Positions 56,714-64,000 of a DNA stretch of 64,000 nt are shown here, in pieces (position 1 is the stretch's first letter; every line of letters begins with the position of its first letter). This DNA comes from Acidovorax sp. YS12 (lineage in GTDB: Bacteria; Pseudomonadota; Gammaproteobacteria; Burkholderiales; Burkholderiaceae_C). Location: the NCBI GenBank assembly GCA_021496925.1, contig CP053915.1, positions 2,941,501 through 3,005,500 on the forward strand. Reading direction: 5' to 3'. The notes under the pieces are model-generated. The model was not told where the DNA came from, did no database searches, and saw only the letters and a list, made by a program, of their open reading frames with translations. Position numbers and translations under genes: made by a program.

Positions 56714-58209
56714 GGGTTGTGGCCCTGCTGTGGTGGCACCAGCTTTTGCCCTGCCTCAGTCAGCTGGTAGCGCTGCAGGCGACTGCGGGGTTTGTCGGGA
56801 ATAGTCATTTCTATCAACCCTAATGCCATGGCTGCTTGCTGGTAGTGCTGGCGAAAGTGCTTTTCATCTTTCAGGCCCAGTGCCCGCATCAATTCTTGGC
56901 GGCTCATGGCACCCTGCAAGACTGGCATCAATCGCATGACTTCGGGGGTGACTTCGGGGGTGACTTCGGGGGTGACTGGTGGGTTGCCCCCCTCAGTGCC
57001 TATGCCTGCGGGTGCAATCACTTGCGTGGCGGGCTTGGGCCGCGCCACCACGGCCCTAAATTCATTGCCGCTGCGGTGGTCTTGCAACGCAATTTGCGGC
57101 CAGGCTTGCCGTGCTCGGTGAATGCCACTGCCCAGCCCCCGGTAGGGCAGCAGGTGGGCGGCGTGTTCGCTCAAGATGGGGTTGCGGCGCTTGGTTTTGC
57201 CGTGCTGGATGTCTTCGGTGCTCAGGTTGCCAGGCAGGTGGCCGGGGCTGATGATTTCAATGCGGTCACGAAACACCAGGATGCGAATGGAGGCGCTGTC
57301 AAAGTAATCGCGGTGCATCAGGGCGTTGACCAGCAGCTCTTCCAACGCGATGGGCGGCACTTCCAGCTCGCCCAGGGTGTTGAAGCCTCTGCCGTTTTGC
57401 ACGTGGTGCAGGTTACGTTTGATAAAGGCAAAACTGCGCTGAAACTGCGCGCTCAGGGTGCCGTCAATGTCTTCGCTGTCTTGGTACTGGGTATCGCCAA
57501 TCGAGTTGCCATAGAACGCCACGGCTTTGACCATGCACACGGGCAACCAGCGCTGGGGCTGCAGGCCAAACAGCAGCACTCCGGCCAAGGTCAGTTGCTG
57601 GTTTTTGAGCAGGCCCAGGCTGGTAAGGCTGGCGGTGTGCTCGGCTTCGGGGCAGGGTTGGCCAAAGCGTTTGCGGTAGTAAGCGTCAAAAGCGGCCCAA
57701 TCCATATCGGCCATGCTGGTGCCCGGCACGGGCAGGGTGTCGGCCTGGATCAACCCGGCGTTCAAGAACATGCGCTGCATTTCTTCGCGCGAGGTGACGT
57801 GGCGCTTGTCTGCCCCGTTCTTGACCCACACGCGGCCCTGCGCGTCCATGTAGGGCTGGTTCAGGCCTGCAGCCACCGTCACCACGATGACGACACCTTG
57901 TTCGGTAGCGATGTTCTGCGTGCTGGGGTGGATGGGCGGACGCACATTGTTGCTGGCGGTGTTGCTGAGCAGCTGGTTCAAGGTGCGCACCTGCTGCGGG
58001 CTCAAGCCGCTGATGCGGCCATCGTCTGCCACGCCGATGAAAATGCGCCCACCGCCGCTGTTGGACAGGGCCACCAGTTCGGCGGCCAAGCTGTCTGGGT
58101 GGGTGATTTCGCGCTTGAACTGGTGCTGGCTGTCTTCACCACCGGCCAGGATGCGCTGGAGTTCTTCAAGGTGCATGGCGGTCTTGATGTGGCTGGGTAC
58201 CGATGCCAT
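56710..58209 (-). CDS. Schlafen AlbA_2-domain putative transcriptional regulator (RecG-like ATPase family)
   Basis: A 499-residue protein. The N-terminal AlbA_2 nucleic-acid-binding domain has QHQFKREITHPDSLAAELVA, NSGGGRIFIGVADDG and a C-terminal KNGADKRHVTS. The GHKL-type ATPase domain has VPPIALEELLVNALMHRDY and RNPILSEHAAHLLPYRGLGSG. A VTPE-repeat linker and a winged helix finish it. Members are regulators or defence-linked proteins of unclear role. The start is 58209 (GAAGGGG upstream) or 58176; both overlap the acyltransferase gene end. Confidence 0.85.
   Translation of the reverse strand: MASVPSHIKTAMHLEELQRILAGGEDSQHQFKREITHPDSLAAELVALSNSGGGRIFIGVADDGRISGLSPQQVRTLNQLLSNTASNNVRPPIHPSTQNIATEQGVVIVVTVAAGLNQPYMDAQGRVWVKNGADKRHVTSREEMQRMFLNAGLIQADTLPVPGTSMADMDWAAFDAYYRKRFGQPCPEAEHTASLTSLGLLKNQQLTLAGVLLFGLQPQRWLPVCMVKAVAFYGNSIGDTQYQDSEDIDGTLSAQFQRSFAFIKRNLHHVQNGRGFNTLGELEVPPIALEELLVNALMHRDYFDSASIRILVFRDRIEIISPGHLPGNLSTEDIQHGKTKRRNPILSEHAAHLLPYRGLGSGIHRARQAWPQIALQDHRSGNEFRAVVARPKPATQVIAPAGIGTEGGNPPVTPEVTPEVTPEVMRLMPVLQGAMSRQELMRALGLKDEKHFRQHYQQAAMALGLIEMTIPDKPRSRLQRYQLTEAGQKLVPPQQGHNP
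56941..56976. repeat. 12-bp tandem repeat, three units, in the AlbA_2 gene
   Basis: The unit TTCGGGGGTGAC is repeated three times exactly and codes for VTPE repeats in the linker before the winged helix, the same place as the RLES repeat of the truncated paralogue. Confidence 0.93.
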
Positions 58210-60133
58210 GCGCCCCTTCTATCTGCCGCGAAAAATGCTCTGCGGCCTGGGCCACAAAACTGGCCGTCAGATGCTGGCTGTCGCGGAACACGACGGTTTC
58301 TTGGCCATGGATATTTCGCAGTGCCTGGCATTGGTCATTGGGGCAGACAAAACTGCTGGTCTCCAGCCAATGCGCCTTAGGTTGCAGCGCGATGGCTTGT
58401 TGCACATAGCGGGCAACTTCTGGATAGCGCGGGTGGCTGGCAGGGGGGCTTTGGCATTCTGCAGAAGAGCGTTGGCGCAGGCAGCTTGGGCCATCAAACC
58501 CTAAGGTGGGGTTGGCTTCAATCACATAAATGGCTTCCGTATGCGGCGCCAATTGATCCAGGATGCGTCTGGTGCCTTGCGTCCATTGCTCTGCTGTGAA
58601 ATCAGGGGAGGCTGTGCCACCTATAAAAATACGCTGCACCGGGTTGTGCTGAATCCAGTCAATCGCACGATGGCGCCACGTACTGCACTCGGTGTAGTCG
58701 CGGCCTATGCGTTGATAGAAAAATGGCTCGTCCACCATGGGGCAGGACGACTTGGTCAGCACCACGATGCGCCATTGCTGCGAGTCCAGCATGGCGGTCA
58801 GCGTCGGAAACCATTGGGCACCGATGCTGTCGCCCAGCAGCAGTGCGGTTTTGGGGGCGCTCTCTTTGCCGTAACTGCAGGGTTTGAGTACATCGCTGTG
58901 GTACCAGTCGTCGCAGCCGTGCTGGTAAATCACTGGCATATCGACTACAGCACGGGCTACGGCAGTGTTACTGCTGCGGGCCAAGGTATCGCGGGCTTCG
59001 GTATTCCAGCGCACCATTTGTGAATTCAGCAACACCATCAGGCACAGTGCCAACCCCATTTGCCAGCGATGTCGCAGTTGGGCAGGGCGACCAAATCGGA
59101 TGGGGTTTTCAACCCAATGGTGGGTGGCGATGGCGGCCAGCAGCGACAGGCCGAGTGCCAACACGGTATTGCCCAGATGCCCGTGGATGGGGAGCATCTG
59201 CTGACCCATCACCAAAACTGGCCAGTGCCAGAGGTACCAGGCGTAGGAAAGGCGGCCAATGGCCTGCATGGGCGCAGAGCAGAGGGGCTTGATTGCAGCA
59301 GGGAGAGTGTCTGTGCTGCCTGCCCACAACAAGGCCATGCTGGCCATGGTGGGAAGCAGTGCCCACATGCTGGGATAGAGCGTGCTGGCGTCAATCGCGA
59401 TCAGACTGAGCACCAAGAGCCCCAAGCCCAGCCAGCTTGCGCTTTTTGCCTGCGCCGGGCTGGGGCGCAGTTGCTGTGCCAGCAGCCAAGCCAGTGCCCC
59501 AGCGGCAAACTGCCAGGCACGTGTAGGCATCAGGTAAAACGCCAGCATGGCTTGGGATTGCACCAACCATAAACAGGCTAGCAGCGATAGGAGTGCAACC
59601 AGCAGCCAGAACCAGCCAAAACGCCTGGGTTGCCCCTGAGCCCAGGGCGCTATCAGCAGGATGAGCAGTGGCCAGACTAAGTAAAACTGCTCCTCTACGC
59701 CCAGTGACCAGGTGTGCAAAAAGGCGTTGCTGGCGGTCTCCGTAGCAAAATAATCCAAATCGGCAAAGGCGAAAAATACATTGCTCGCCCATACGCTCGC
59801 CAGGGCGCCAGCTTGGCTGTGCGCGGGGTGTTGGGTAACCGGTAGCAACCACCCAATCAGCAAAGCGCTAACGCCCAGCATCGTTGCCAGTGCGGGCAGC
59901 AAGCGGCGCAGACGGTTGGCATAGAAGCGTAGCAAGGCGATACGCCCAGTGGCTTGGTGCTCTCGCACCAAAAGGCCAGTAATCAGATAGCCCGAAATGA
60001 CGAAAAAAATATCAACGCCAATGAAGCCCCCTGAAAACCCTGGAATGGCGTAATGCGCCGCAATCACCAGCAGCACGGCGATGGCACGCAAGCCCTCAAT
60101 ATCCGGGCGGAAAAAAGCACTGAATGTCGACAT
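58166..60133 (-). CDS. AT3-SGNH acyltransferase (OafA-like O-antigen/EPS acetylase)
   Basis: A 655-residue inner-membrane enzyme that O-acetylates surface glycans. The acyltransferase-3 domain with about ten helices starts RPDIEGLRAIAVLLVIAAHY and includes GVDIFFVISGYLI and HTWSLGVEEQFYLVWP. A C-terminal SGNH domain has the nucleophile motif LLGDSIGAQW and the DSQHLTASF Asp-x-x-His pair. The two domains cooperate across the membrane. It follows the dehydrogenase gene by 5 bp. Confidence 0.94.
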   Translation of the reverse strand: MSTFSAFFRPDIEGLRAIAVLLVIAAHYAIPGFSGGFIGVDIFFVISGYLITGLLVREHQATGRIALLRFYANRLRRLLPALATMLGVSALLIGWLLPVTQHPAHSQAGALASVWASNVFFAFADLDYFATETASNAFLHTWSLGVEEQFYLVWPLLILLIAPWAQGQPRRFGWFWLLVALLSLLACLWLVQSQAMLAFYLMPTRAWQFAAGALAWLLAQQLRPSPAQAKSASWLGLGLLVLSLIAIDASTLYPSMWALLPTMASMALLWAGSTDTLPAAIKPLCSAPMQAIGRLSYAWYLWHWPVLVMGQQMLPIHGHLGNTVLALGLSLLAAIATHHWVENPIRFGRPAQLRHRWQMGLALCLMVLLNSQMVRWNTEARDTLARSSNTAVARAVVDMPVIYQHGCDDWYHSDVLKPCSYGKESAPKTALLLGDSIGAQWFPTLTAMLDSQQWRIVVLTKSSCPMVDEPFFYQRIGRDYTECSTWRHRAIDWIQHNPVQRIFIGGTASPDFTAEQWTQGTRRILDQLAPHTEAIYVIEANPTLGFDGPSCLRQRSSAECQSPPASHPRYPEVARYVQQAIALQPKAHWLETSSFVCPNDQCQALRNIHGQETVVFRDSQHLTASFVAQAAEHFSRQIEGAHGIGTQPHQDRHAP

Positions 60134-60138
60134 GGCCT

Positions 60139-61467
60139 TTACGCCGCCGCCACATTGGCTTGGCCCACCCCCAGCCGTCCACGTGTATCCACGATCAAGC
60201 GGGCGTGCTGCTGCAGCTGCGGGTAGTCAAATCCATCGTGGTCGGTAGCCAGCACCAGGCAGTCGTAGCTGGCGATGCTCTCGGGCGTCAGGGTCACCGA
60301 TTGCAGGTCAAAGTGGTAATCGCGCTTGCGCGGAAACACGGGCACATGCGGGTCGCTGTAATCGATGTGCGCGCCTTTGGCTTGCAGCAAGTCCATGATT
60401 TCCACAGCGGGCGATTCGCGCGTGTCATCAATGTTTTTCTTGTAGGCCAAGCCCAGCACCAAAATGCGGCTGCCTTTGATGGCCTTGCTGCGCTCGTTCA
60501 GGGCATCGGTGATTTTTTCTACCACCCAGTGCGGCATGTAGTGGTTGATTTCGCCCGCCAGTTCTATGAAGCGGGTATTCACGCCGTATTCACGCGCCTT
60601 CCAGGTCAGGTAGAACGGGTCGATGGGGATGCAGTGCCCGCCCAGGCCTGGGCCGGGTTTGTAGGGTACGAAGCCAAAGGGCTTGGTCGCGGCCGCATCA
60701 ATCACCTCATGGATGTTGATGCCCATTTTGTCGGCCACGATTTTCATCTCGTTCACCAGACCTATGTTCACGCTGCGATGGATGTTTTCCAGCAGCTTGG
60801 TCATCTCTGCCGCGCGGGTGGAGCTGACGGGCACCATCGTTTTGATCGCATGCTGGTACAGCGCTATGCCCAGCGCCAGACAGCGGGGTGTGCTGCCGCC
60901 AATGACCTTCGGAATGTCCTTGGTCCCGTAATCCGGATTGCCGGGGTCCTCGCGCTCGGGTGAAAAGACCAGCGCACAGTGGACACCGGGCACCAGACCC
61001 CGGGCCCGCAAACGCGGAGCCAGCACCTCTTCGGTGGTGCCGGGCCATGTGGTGCTTTCCAGGCTCACCAACTGGCCTGGGCGCATGAAGGGCAAGCCGG
61101 CTTCGATAGTGCTGACGATGAAACTCAGATCCGGCTCGCGGTGTGCATCCAGCGGCGTGGGCACGCAGATGATGAGCGCATCCACCTCTGCCGTGCGAGC
61201 GAAATCTGACGTGGCCTCAAAGCCCTGCGCCTGCGCACGCTGGATGGTGCTGGGTGTAATGCGCTCGATATAGCTGCGGCCGGCATTCAGCTGCTGGATT
61301 TTGTCCTCATCAATATCGAAGCCGACGACTTTCAGGCCGACTTCGGCAAAACGCAATGCCAAAGGCAGGCCTACATAGCCCAGACCGTATATGCCTACGC
61401 ACGCCTGCGCTTGGGCAATACGTGTCTGCAAAGTGTCGAGTAGGGATGGTTGGGAGGCGTCAGACAT
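60139..61467 (-). CDS. UDP-N-acetylhexosamine 6-dehydrogenase (WbpA/TviB-like)
   Basis: A 442-residue NAD-dependent enzyme that oxidises a UDP-sugar twice to its uronic acid for capsule or O-antigen. IYGLGYVGLPLALRFAE is the NAD motif. ESTTWPGTTEEVLAPRLRARG and FSPEREDPGN are typical of the UDP-GlcNAc 6-dehydrogenase (WbpA) group. The catalytic Cys lies in GPGLGGHCIPIDPFYL. It is first in the leftward glycan operon and starts about 70 bp from the tRNA-Arg gene. Confidence 0.93.
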   Translation of the reverse strand: MSDASQPSLLDTLQTRIAQAQACVGIYGLGYVGLPLALRFAEVGLKVVGFDIDEDKIQQLNAGRSYIERITPSTIQRAQAQGFEATSDFARTAEVDALIICVPTPLDAHREPDLSFIVSTIEAGLPFMRPGQLVSLESTTWPGTTEEVLAPRLRARGLVPGVHCALVFSPEREDPGNPDYGTKDIPKVIGGSTPRCLALGIALYQHAIKTMVPVSSTRAAEMTKLLENIHRSVNIGLVNEMKIVADKMGINIHEVIDAAATKPFGFVPYKPGPGLGGHCIPIDPFYLTWKAREYGVNTRFIELAGEINHYMPHWVVEKITDALNERSKAIKGSRILVLGLAYKKNIDDTRESPAVEIMDLLQAKGAHIDYSDPHVPVFPRKRDYHFDLQSVTLTPESIASYDCLVLATDHDGFDYPQLQQHARLIVDTRGRLGVGQANVAAA

Positions 61468-61539
61468 AGGGGGTACTCAAAGAATTTCACGGATACAAGC
61501 AAGCAGTATGATGCGCACCTTCTCGTGCGCACCATTCGT

Positions 61540-61616
61540 CTGCCCGTAGCTCAACTGGATAGAGCAATTGCCTTCTAAGCAATAGGTCGGGGGTTCGAGT
61601 CCCTCCGGGCAGGCCA
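61540..61616 (+). tRNA. tRNA-Arg (anticodon TCT)
   Basis: The full cloverleaf is visible: acceptor CTGCCCG/CGGGCAG, D-stem GCTC/GAGC, anticodon stem ATTGC/GCAAT around CTTCTAA (anticodon TCT), T-stem GGGGG/CCCTC with TTCGAGT loop, discriminator G and encoded CCA. It borders the glycan region. Confidence 0.97.
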
Positions 61617-61624
61617 GCCTCAGC

Positions 61625-61678
61625 ACTTCCAAAAACATAGCTGCCAGCGCTTGCTGTGATTGGCTTTACACCCAAAAT
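61625..61678 (-). repeat. Dispersed palindromic repeat, family A, reverse copy 12
   Basis: On the minus strand: AGCCAATCACAGCAAGCGCT then GGCAGCTATGTTTTTGG. It lies between the tRNA gene and the moaC stop. Confidence 0.85.
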
Positions 61679-62178
61679 CACCCCGCACCTCCAGGGGTAT
61701 GGACGAAGCTCCCCGACTTTCCCCCGTGCTTTTCCAGTACCTGCACGCCAGTGATCACCATGCGCTTATCAGCCGCCTTGCACATGTCGTAAACCGTCAG
61801 CAGCGCTACCTGCACCGCCGTCAAAGCCTCCATCTCCACCCCTGTGGGGCCCACGGTTTCCACCGTGGCGGAGCACTGCACGGCGCTGTCTTCGGGGTGC
61901 AGCACGAAGTCCACCGCCACCCGCGTCAGTGCCAGGGGGTGGCACAGGGGGATCAGGTCGCTGGTTTTCTTCGCGGCCATGATGCCGGCAATGCGGGCCA
62001 CGCCCAGTACGTCGCCCTTTTTGGCGCTGCCGCTTTCAATCAGCGCCAACGTAGCAGGCTGCATGGTGATGCGCCCGGTGGCAATGGCCGTGCGGCGGGT
62101 GGCAGGCTTGGCGCCCACGTCCACCATGTGGGCCTGGCCCTGGGCGTCGAAATGGGTGAGGGGGGAAGTGCTGGACAT
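61678..62178 (-). CDS. moaC: Cyclic pyranopterin monophosphate synthase MoaC
   Basis: MoaC forms cyclic pyranopterin monophosphate in molybdenum-cofactor synthesis. The 166-residue product has the full set: HMVDVGAKPATRRTAIATG, GVARIAGIMAAKKTSDLIPL, CHPL, and TGVEMEALTAVQVALLTVYD and MCKAADKRM as adjoining segments. ATG 62178 fits family length; in-frame ATGs 4 and more codons upstream are possible. No other mo genes are in the window. It is divergent from the M48 protease gene. Confidence 0.95.
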   Translation of the reverse strand: MSSTSPLTHFDAQGQAHMVDVGAKPATRRTAIATGRITMQPATLALIESGSAKKGDVLGVARIAGIMAAKKTSDLIPLCHPLALTRVAVDFVLHPEDSAVQCSATVETVGPTGVEMEALTAVQVALLTVYDMCKAADKRMVITGVQVLEKHGGKSGSFVHTPGGAG

Positions 62179-62285
62179 GGCGGGTTGCATAGGTCTGCGG
62201 AACATGGGGCGCGGCAAGGCATCATACGGCCATGTACCCGGGCTGCCGCTGGTAGTCCGCCCCGCCAGCGGAGCAAGGGATCGTC

Positions 62286-63821
62286 GTGAAAGACTTCAAG
62301 CCAAAATGGCCTTCAAGGCTTACTGGTAAAGCGCTAACAGCTTCTCTTTTAATAGCATTCGGTGTACTCCAGGCACCTGGTATCCACGCACAGCCAGCGC
62401 TGCCCACGCTGGGCGACGGGCTGGAGCTGACGACCAGTGCCGAGCGGCGCATTGGCGACAGCATCATCCGCGAGCTGTACCGCGACCCGGACTACGTGGA
62501 TGACCCCGTGCTGCAGGAGTACGTGCAGGGCATTTTCCAGTCCCTGGTGGTGGCCGCGCGTGCGCGCGGCGAGCTCTCACCCGAGCTGGAGGAGCGCTTT
62601 GCCTGGGAGATTTTGCTGGGCCGCGACCGCACCGTGAACGCCTTCGCCCTGCCCGGCGGCTACATGGGCGTGCACCTGGGCCTGATCGGCGTGGTGGCCA
62701 GCCGCGACGAGCTGGCCTCGGTCATGGCGCATGAGCTTAGCCACGTCACCCAGCGCCACATCGCGCGCCTGATGGCGCAGCAGCAGCGCACCACGCCGCT
62801 GATGATCGGCGCCATGGTGCTGGGCGCCCTGGCAGCCAGCAAAAGTCCGAACGCCGGGCAAGCCCTGATGGTGGGCGGGCAGGCGCTGGCGGTGCAGAAC
62901 CAGCTCAACTTCTCGCGCGACATGGAGCGCGAAGCCGACCGCATGGGCTACGGCCTGATGGCCCCGGCAGGCTTCGCGCCCGAGGGCTTCGTCAGCATGT
63001 TCGACAAGCTGCAGCAGGCCAACCGCCTTAACGACAACGGCAGCTGGCCCTATCTGCGCAGCCACCCGCTGACCACGGAGCGCATGGCCGACATGCACGC
63101 GCGCTTGCCCGCCGGGCAGGCCAGCATGCCGTTGCCCATGGCCACGCTGGAGCACGCCATGCTGGCAGCGCGGGCACGCGTGCTGTCGCGCCCCGGGATT
63201 GATCTGCTGCGCCAGTGGGCCGCCGAGCCGGCCAGCACGGGCTTTGCCGCCCAGCCCCTGCCCAAGCGCGTGGCGGCCTGGTACGCCGCTGCGCTGAGCC
63301 AGGCGCAGCTGCGCGATTGGGCAGGCGCGCGGCGCATGCTGGAGCCGCTGCGCCAGGCCGTGCAGGGCGACGCCAGCGCGCTGCGCCAAGCACGGCTGCT
63401 GGCCGCCGAAGTTGAACTACAGGCGGGCCAGCCCGAGGCCGCCTTGCAGCTCCTGCCCGCTGCGGGCGGCACGCGGCCCGAGTTGGCCCTGCGCAGCCAG
63501 ACGCTGGTGCGCCTGGGCCGCGGCAGCGATGCCACCAGCGCATTGGAAACCTGGCTGGCAACGCACCCGCAAGACGCCACGCTGTGGCAGCTGCTGGCCA
63601 GTGCCTGGCAGCAGCAGGGACAGCCGCTACGCGCCCTGCGCGCCGAGGCCGAGGCGCGTGCGGCGCATTACGACTACGCGGCGGCGGTAGACCGTTTCAA
63701 GGCGGGGCAAGAGTTGGCACGCAAGCGCAATGGGCCGAACGACTACATCGAGGCGTCGATCATCGACACCCGGCTGCGCACCGTGGCCTCACGCCTTCGG
63801 GAACAGGCCGCCGAGCGCTGA
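62286..63821 (+). CDS. Periplasmic M48 metalloprotease with TPR tail, BepA/YfgC-like
   Basis: BepA-type proteases and chaperones watch over outer-membrane protein assembly (LptD). The 511-residue product has an N-terminal signal peptide ending near GIHAQ. The M48 zinc site MAHELSHVTQRHIA (HExxH near residue 149) is intact, with the third ligand in EREADRMGYGLM. A C-terminal TPR region (about 300-500) follows. The start is GTG 62286 with AAGGGAT upstream. Residues about 6-25, the core of the signal peptide, are encoded by a family A repeat copy, which is unusual. Confidence 0.92.
   Translation: MKDFKPKWPSRLTGKALTASLLIAFGVLQAPGIHAQPALPTLGDGLELTTSAERRIGDSIIRELYRDPDYVDDPVLQEYVQGIFQSLVVAARARGELSPELEERFAWEILLGRDRTVNAFALPGGYMGVHLGLIGVVASRDELASVMAHELSHVTQRHIARLMAQQQRTTPLMIGAMVLGALAASKSPNAGQALMVGGQALAVQNQLNFSRDMEREADRMGYGLMAPAGFAPEGFVSMFDKLQQANRLNDNGSWPYLRSHPLTTERMADMHARLPAGQASMPLPMATLEHAMLAARARVLSRPGIDLLRQWAAEPASTGFAAQPLPKRVAAWYAAALSQAQLRDWAGARRMLEPLRQAVQGDASALRQARLLAAEVELQAGQPEAALQLLPAAGGTRPELALRSQTLVRLGRGSDATSALETWLATHPQDATLWQLLASAWQQQGQPLRALRAEAEARAAHYDYAAAVDRFKAGQELARKRNGPNDYIEASIIDTRLRTVASRLREQAAER
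62301..62360 (+). repeat. Dispersed palindromic repeat, family A, forward copy 13, inside the M48 protease signal peptide
   Basis: It aligns with copy 10: TGGCCT, GGCTTACTGGTAAAGCGCT, AACAGCT and TTTTAATAGC all match the family. It is in frame with the protease and codes for KWPSRLTGKALTASLLIAF. Confidence 0.85.
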
Positions 63822-64000
63822 CTCGATCAGCAGGCCGAGCGCGGAGTACATCAGCGAGCCCAGCAGCGCGGCACCAAAACCGCGCACGTGAAAGCCCTCC
63901 AGCACGCCCGCTGCGGCCCAGAACATGAGCGCGTTGATAACGAACAGGAACAGCCCTACGGTGACCACCGTCACCGGCAACGTCAGCACCACCAGCACGG
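63789..64000 (-). CDS. Phage-holin-4-superfamily-like small membrane protein, C-terminal part (runs off the window end)
   Basis: The last 70 or so codons of a small membrane protein: hydrophobic helices with VTVGLFLFVINALMFWAAA and GAALLGSLMYSALGLLI. This pattern fits the phage-holin-4/DUF360 type family of about 115 residues, so the true start should lie beyond base 64000; the ATG at 63998 is probably internal. Function unknown. Its 3' end overlaps the protease gene by 33 bp on the opposite strand. Confidence 0.8.
   Translation of the reverse strand, partial: VLVVLTLPVTVVTVGLFLFVINALMFWAAAGVLEGFHVRGFGAALLGSLMYSALGLLIESALGGLFPKA

Noticed and set aside
56938..56980. Possible CRISPR-like array in the 12-bp repeats
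   Set aside because: The units are contiguous with no spacers and lie in frame in a protein linker. No cas genes occur in the window.
46224..61467. Prophage or integrative element
   Set aside because: No integrase, transposase, relaxase or phage structural gene is seen, so only an accessory region can be claimed.
61487..61681. A 64-codon ORF antisense to the tRNA-Arg gene
   Set aside because: It is the familiar false ORF that arises opposite tRNA genes; the cloverleaf is perfect and the ORF has no start signal.
63998..63998. ATG at 63998 as the true start of the holin-like protein
   Set aside because: It would leave only 69 residues and remove the usual N-terminal helices, so the start is probably outside the window.

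Overview
The window is high-GC chromosomal DNA that reads as a betaproteobacterium of the order Burkholderiales, most likely family Comamonadaceae (Acidovorax/Alicycliphilus/Diaphorobacter-like). This rests on protein style (RecA, SucCD, transketolase, FecIR, DUF1439 and DUF4148 proteins), gene order, and two families of short intergenic repeats. It is a judgement from sequence features, not a database result. Most of the window is ordinary housekeeping and regulatory DNA. One segment (about 46.2-61.5 kb) is an accessory surface-polysaccharide/pilin region with several AT-rich genes.

Layout. 1-6372 (minus strand): the potassium-uptake operon, a new small membrane ORF followed by kdpF, kdpA, kdpB, kdpC and the 5' part of kdpD. 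6577-9780 (plus): transketolase and GAPDH, closed by a strong terminator. 9809-17048 (minus): a short HPF-type ribosome factor, a SlyD-type isomerase, a pirin, then an iron-uptake cassette (ECF sigma, FecR anti-sigma and TonB receptor with STN domain) and a DUF1439 lipoprotein. 17239-19327 (plus): a chemoreceptor paired with a bacteriohemerythrin. 19604-25087 (minus): GST, SDR and VOC enzymes, then a chemoreceptor plus PAS-GGDEF-EAL pair. 25253-37835: a lambda-repressor-like regulator, a phosphatase, a PEBP protein, an AraC regulator, a topoisomerase III carrying a C-terminal SWIB domain, a divergent SET-domain methyltransferase with birA and a SPOR protein, a Crp/Fnr regulator, a TctDE-type two-component system and a MarR regulator. 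37980-43343: recA-recX, a CZB zinc protein, argC and sucCD. 43672-45980: a PP2C phosphatase, FHA protein and MBL-fold phosphodiesterase operon. 46224-61467: two type IV pilins, a GT-C membrane protein, a polyprenyl-phosphate glycosyltransferase, a flippase, an FkbM methyltransferase and four more glycosyltransferases, a Schlafen AlbA-type gene with a truncated paralogue, an AT3-SGNH acyltransferase and a UDP-sugar dehydrogenase. It ends next to a tRNA-Arg gene. 61678-64000: moaC, a BepA-like M48 protease and a holin-like membrane protein.

Points that stand out. (1) A topoisomerase III-SWIB fusion lies divergent to a SET-domain lysine methyltransferase, across a promoter region that holds a 31-bp perfect alternating purine-pyrimidine tract. 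(2) A dispersed palindromic repeat (family A, 13 copies recognised) normally sits between genes, but one copy encodes most of the signal peptide of the M48 protease and another forms the translation start region of recX. (3) A second repeat (family B, two copies) folds into a hairpin whose two copies differ by paired changes. (4) Two pilins with different base composition sit directly beside a GT-C protein and a polyprenyl-phosphate glycosyltransferase, which suggests a pilin-glycosylation cassette. (5) A perfect 16-bp palindrome with Crp/Fnr site geometry lies next to a Crp/Fnr gene, and two perfect LexA boxes lie one base apart at recA.
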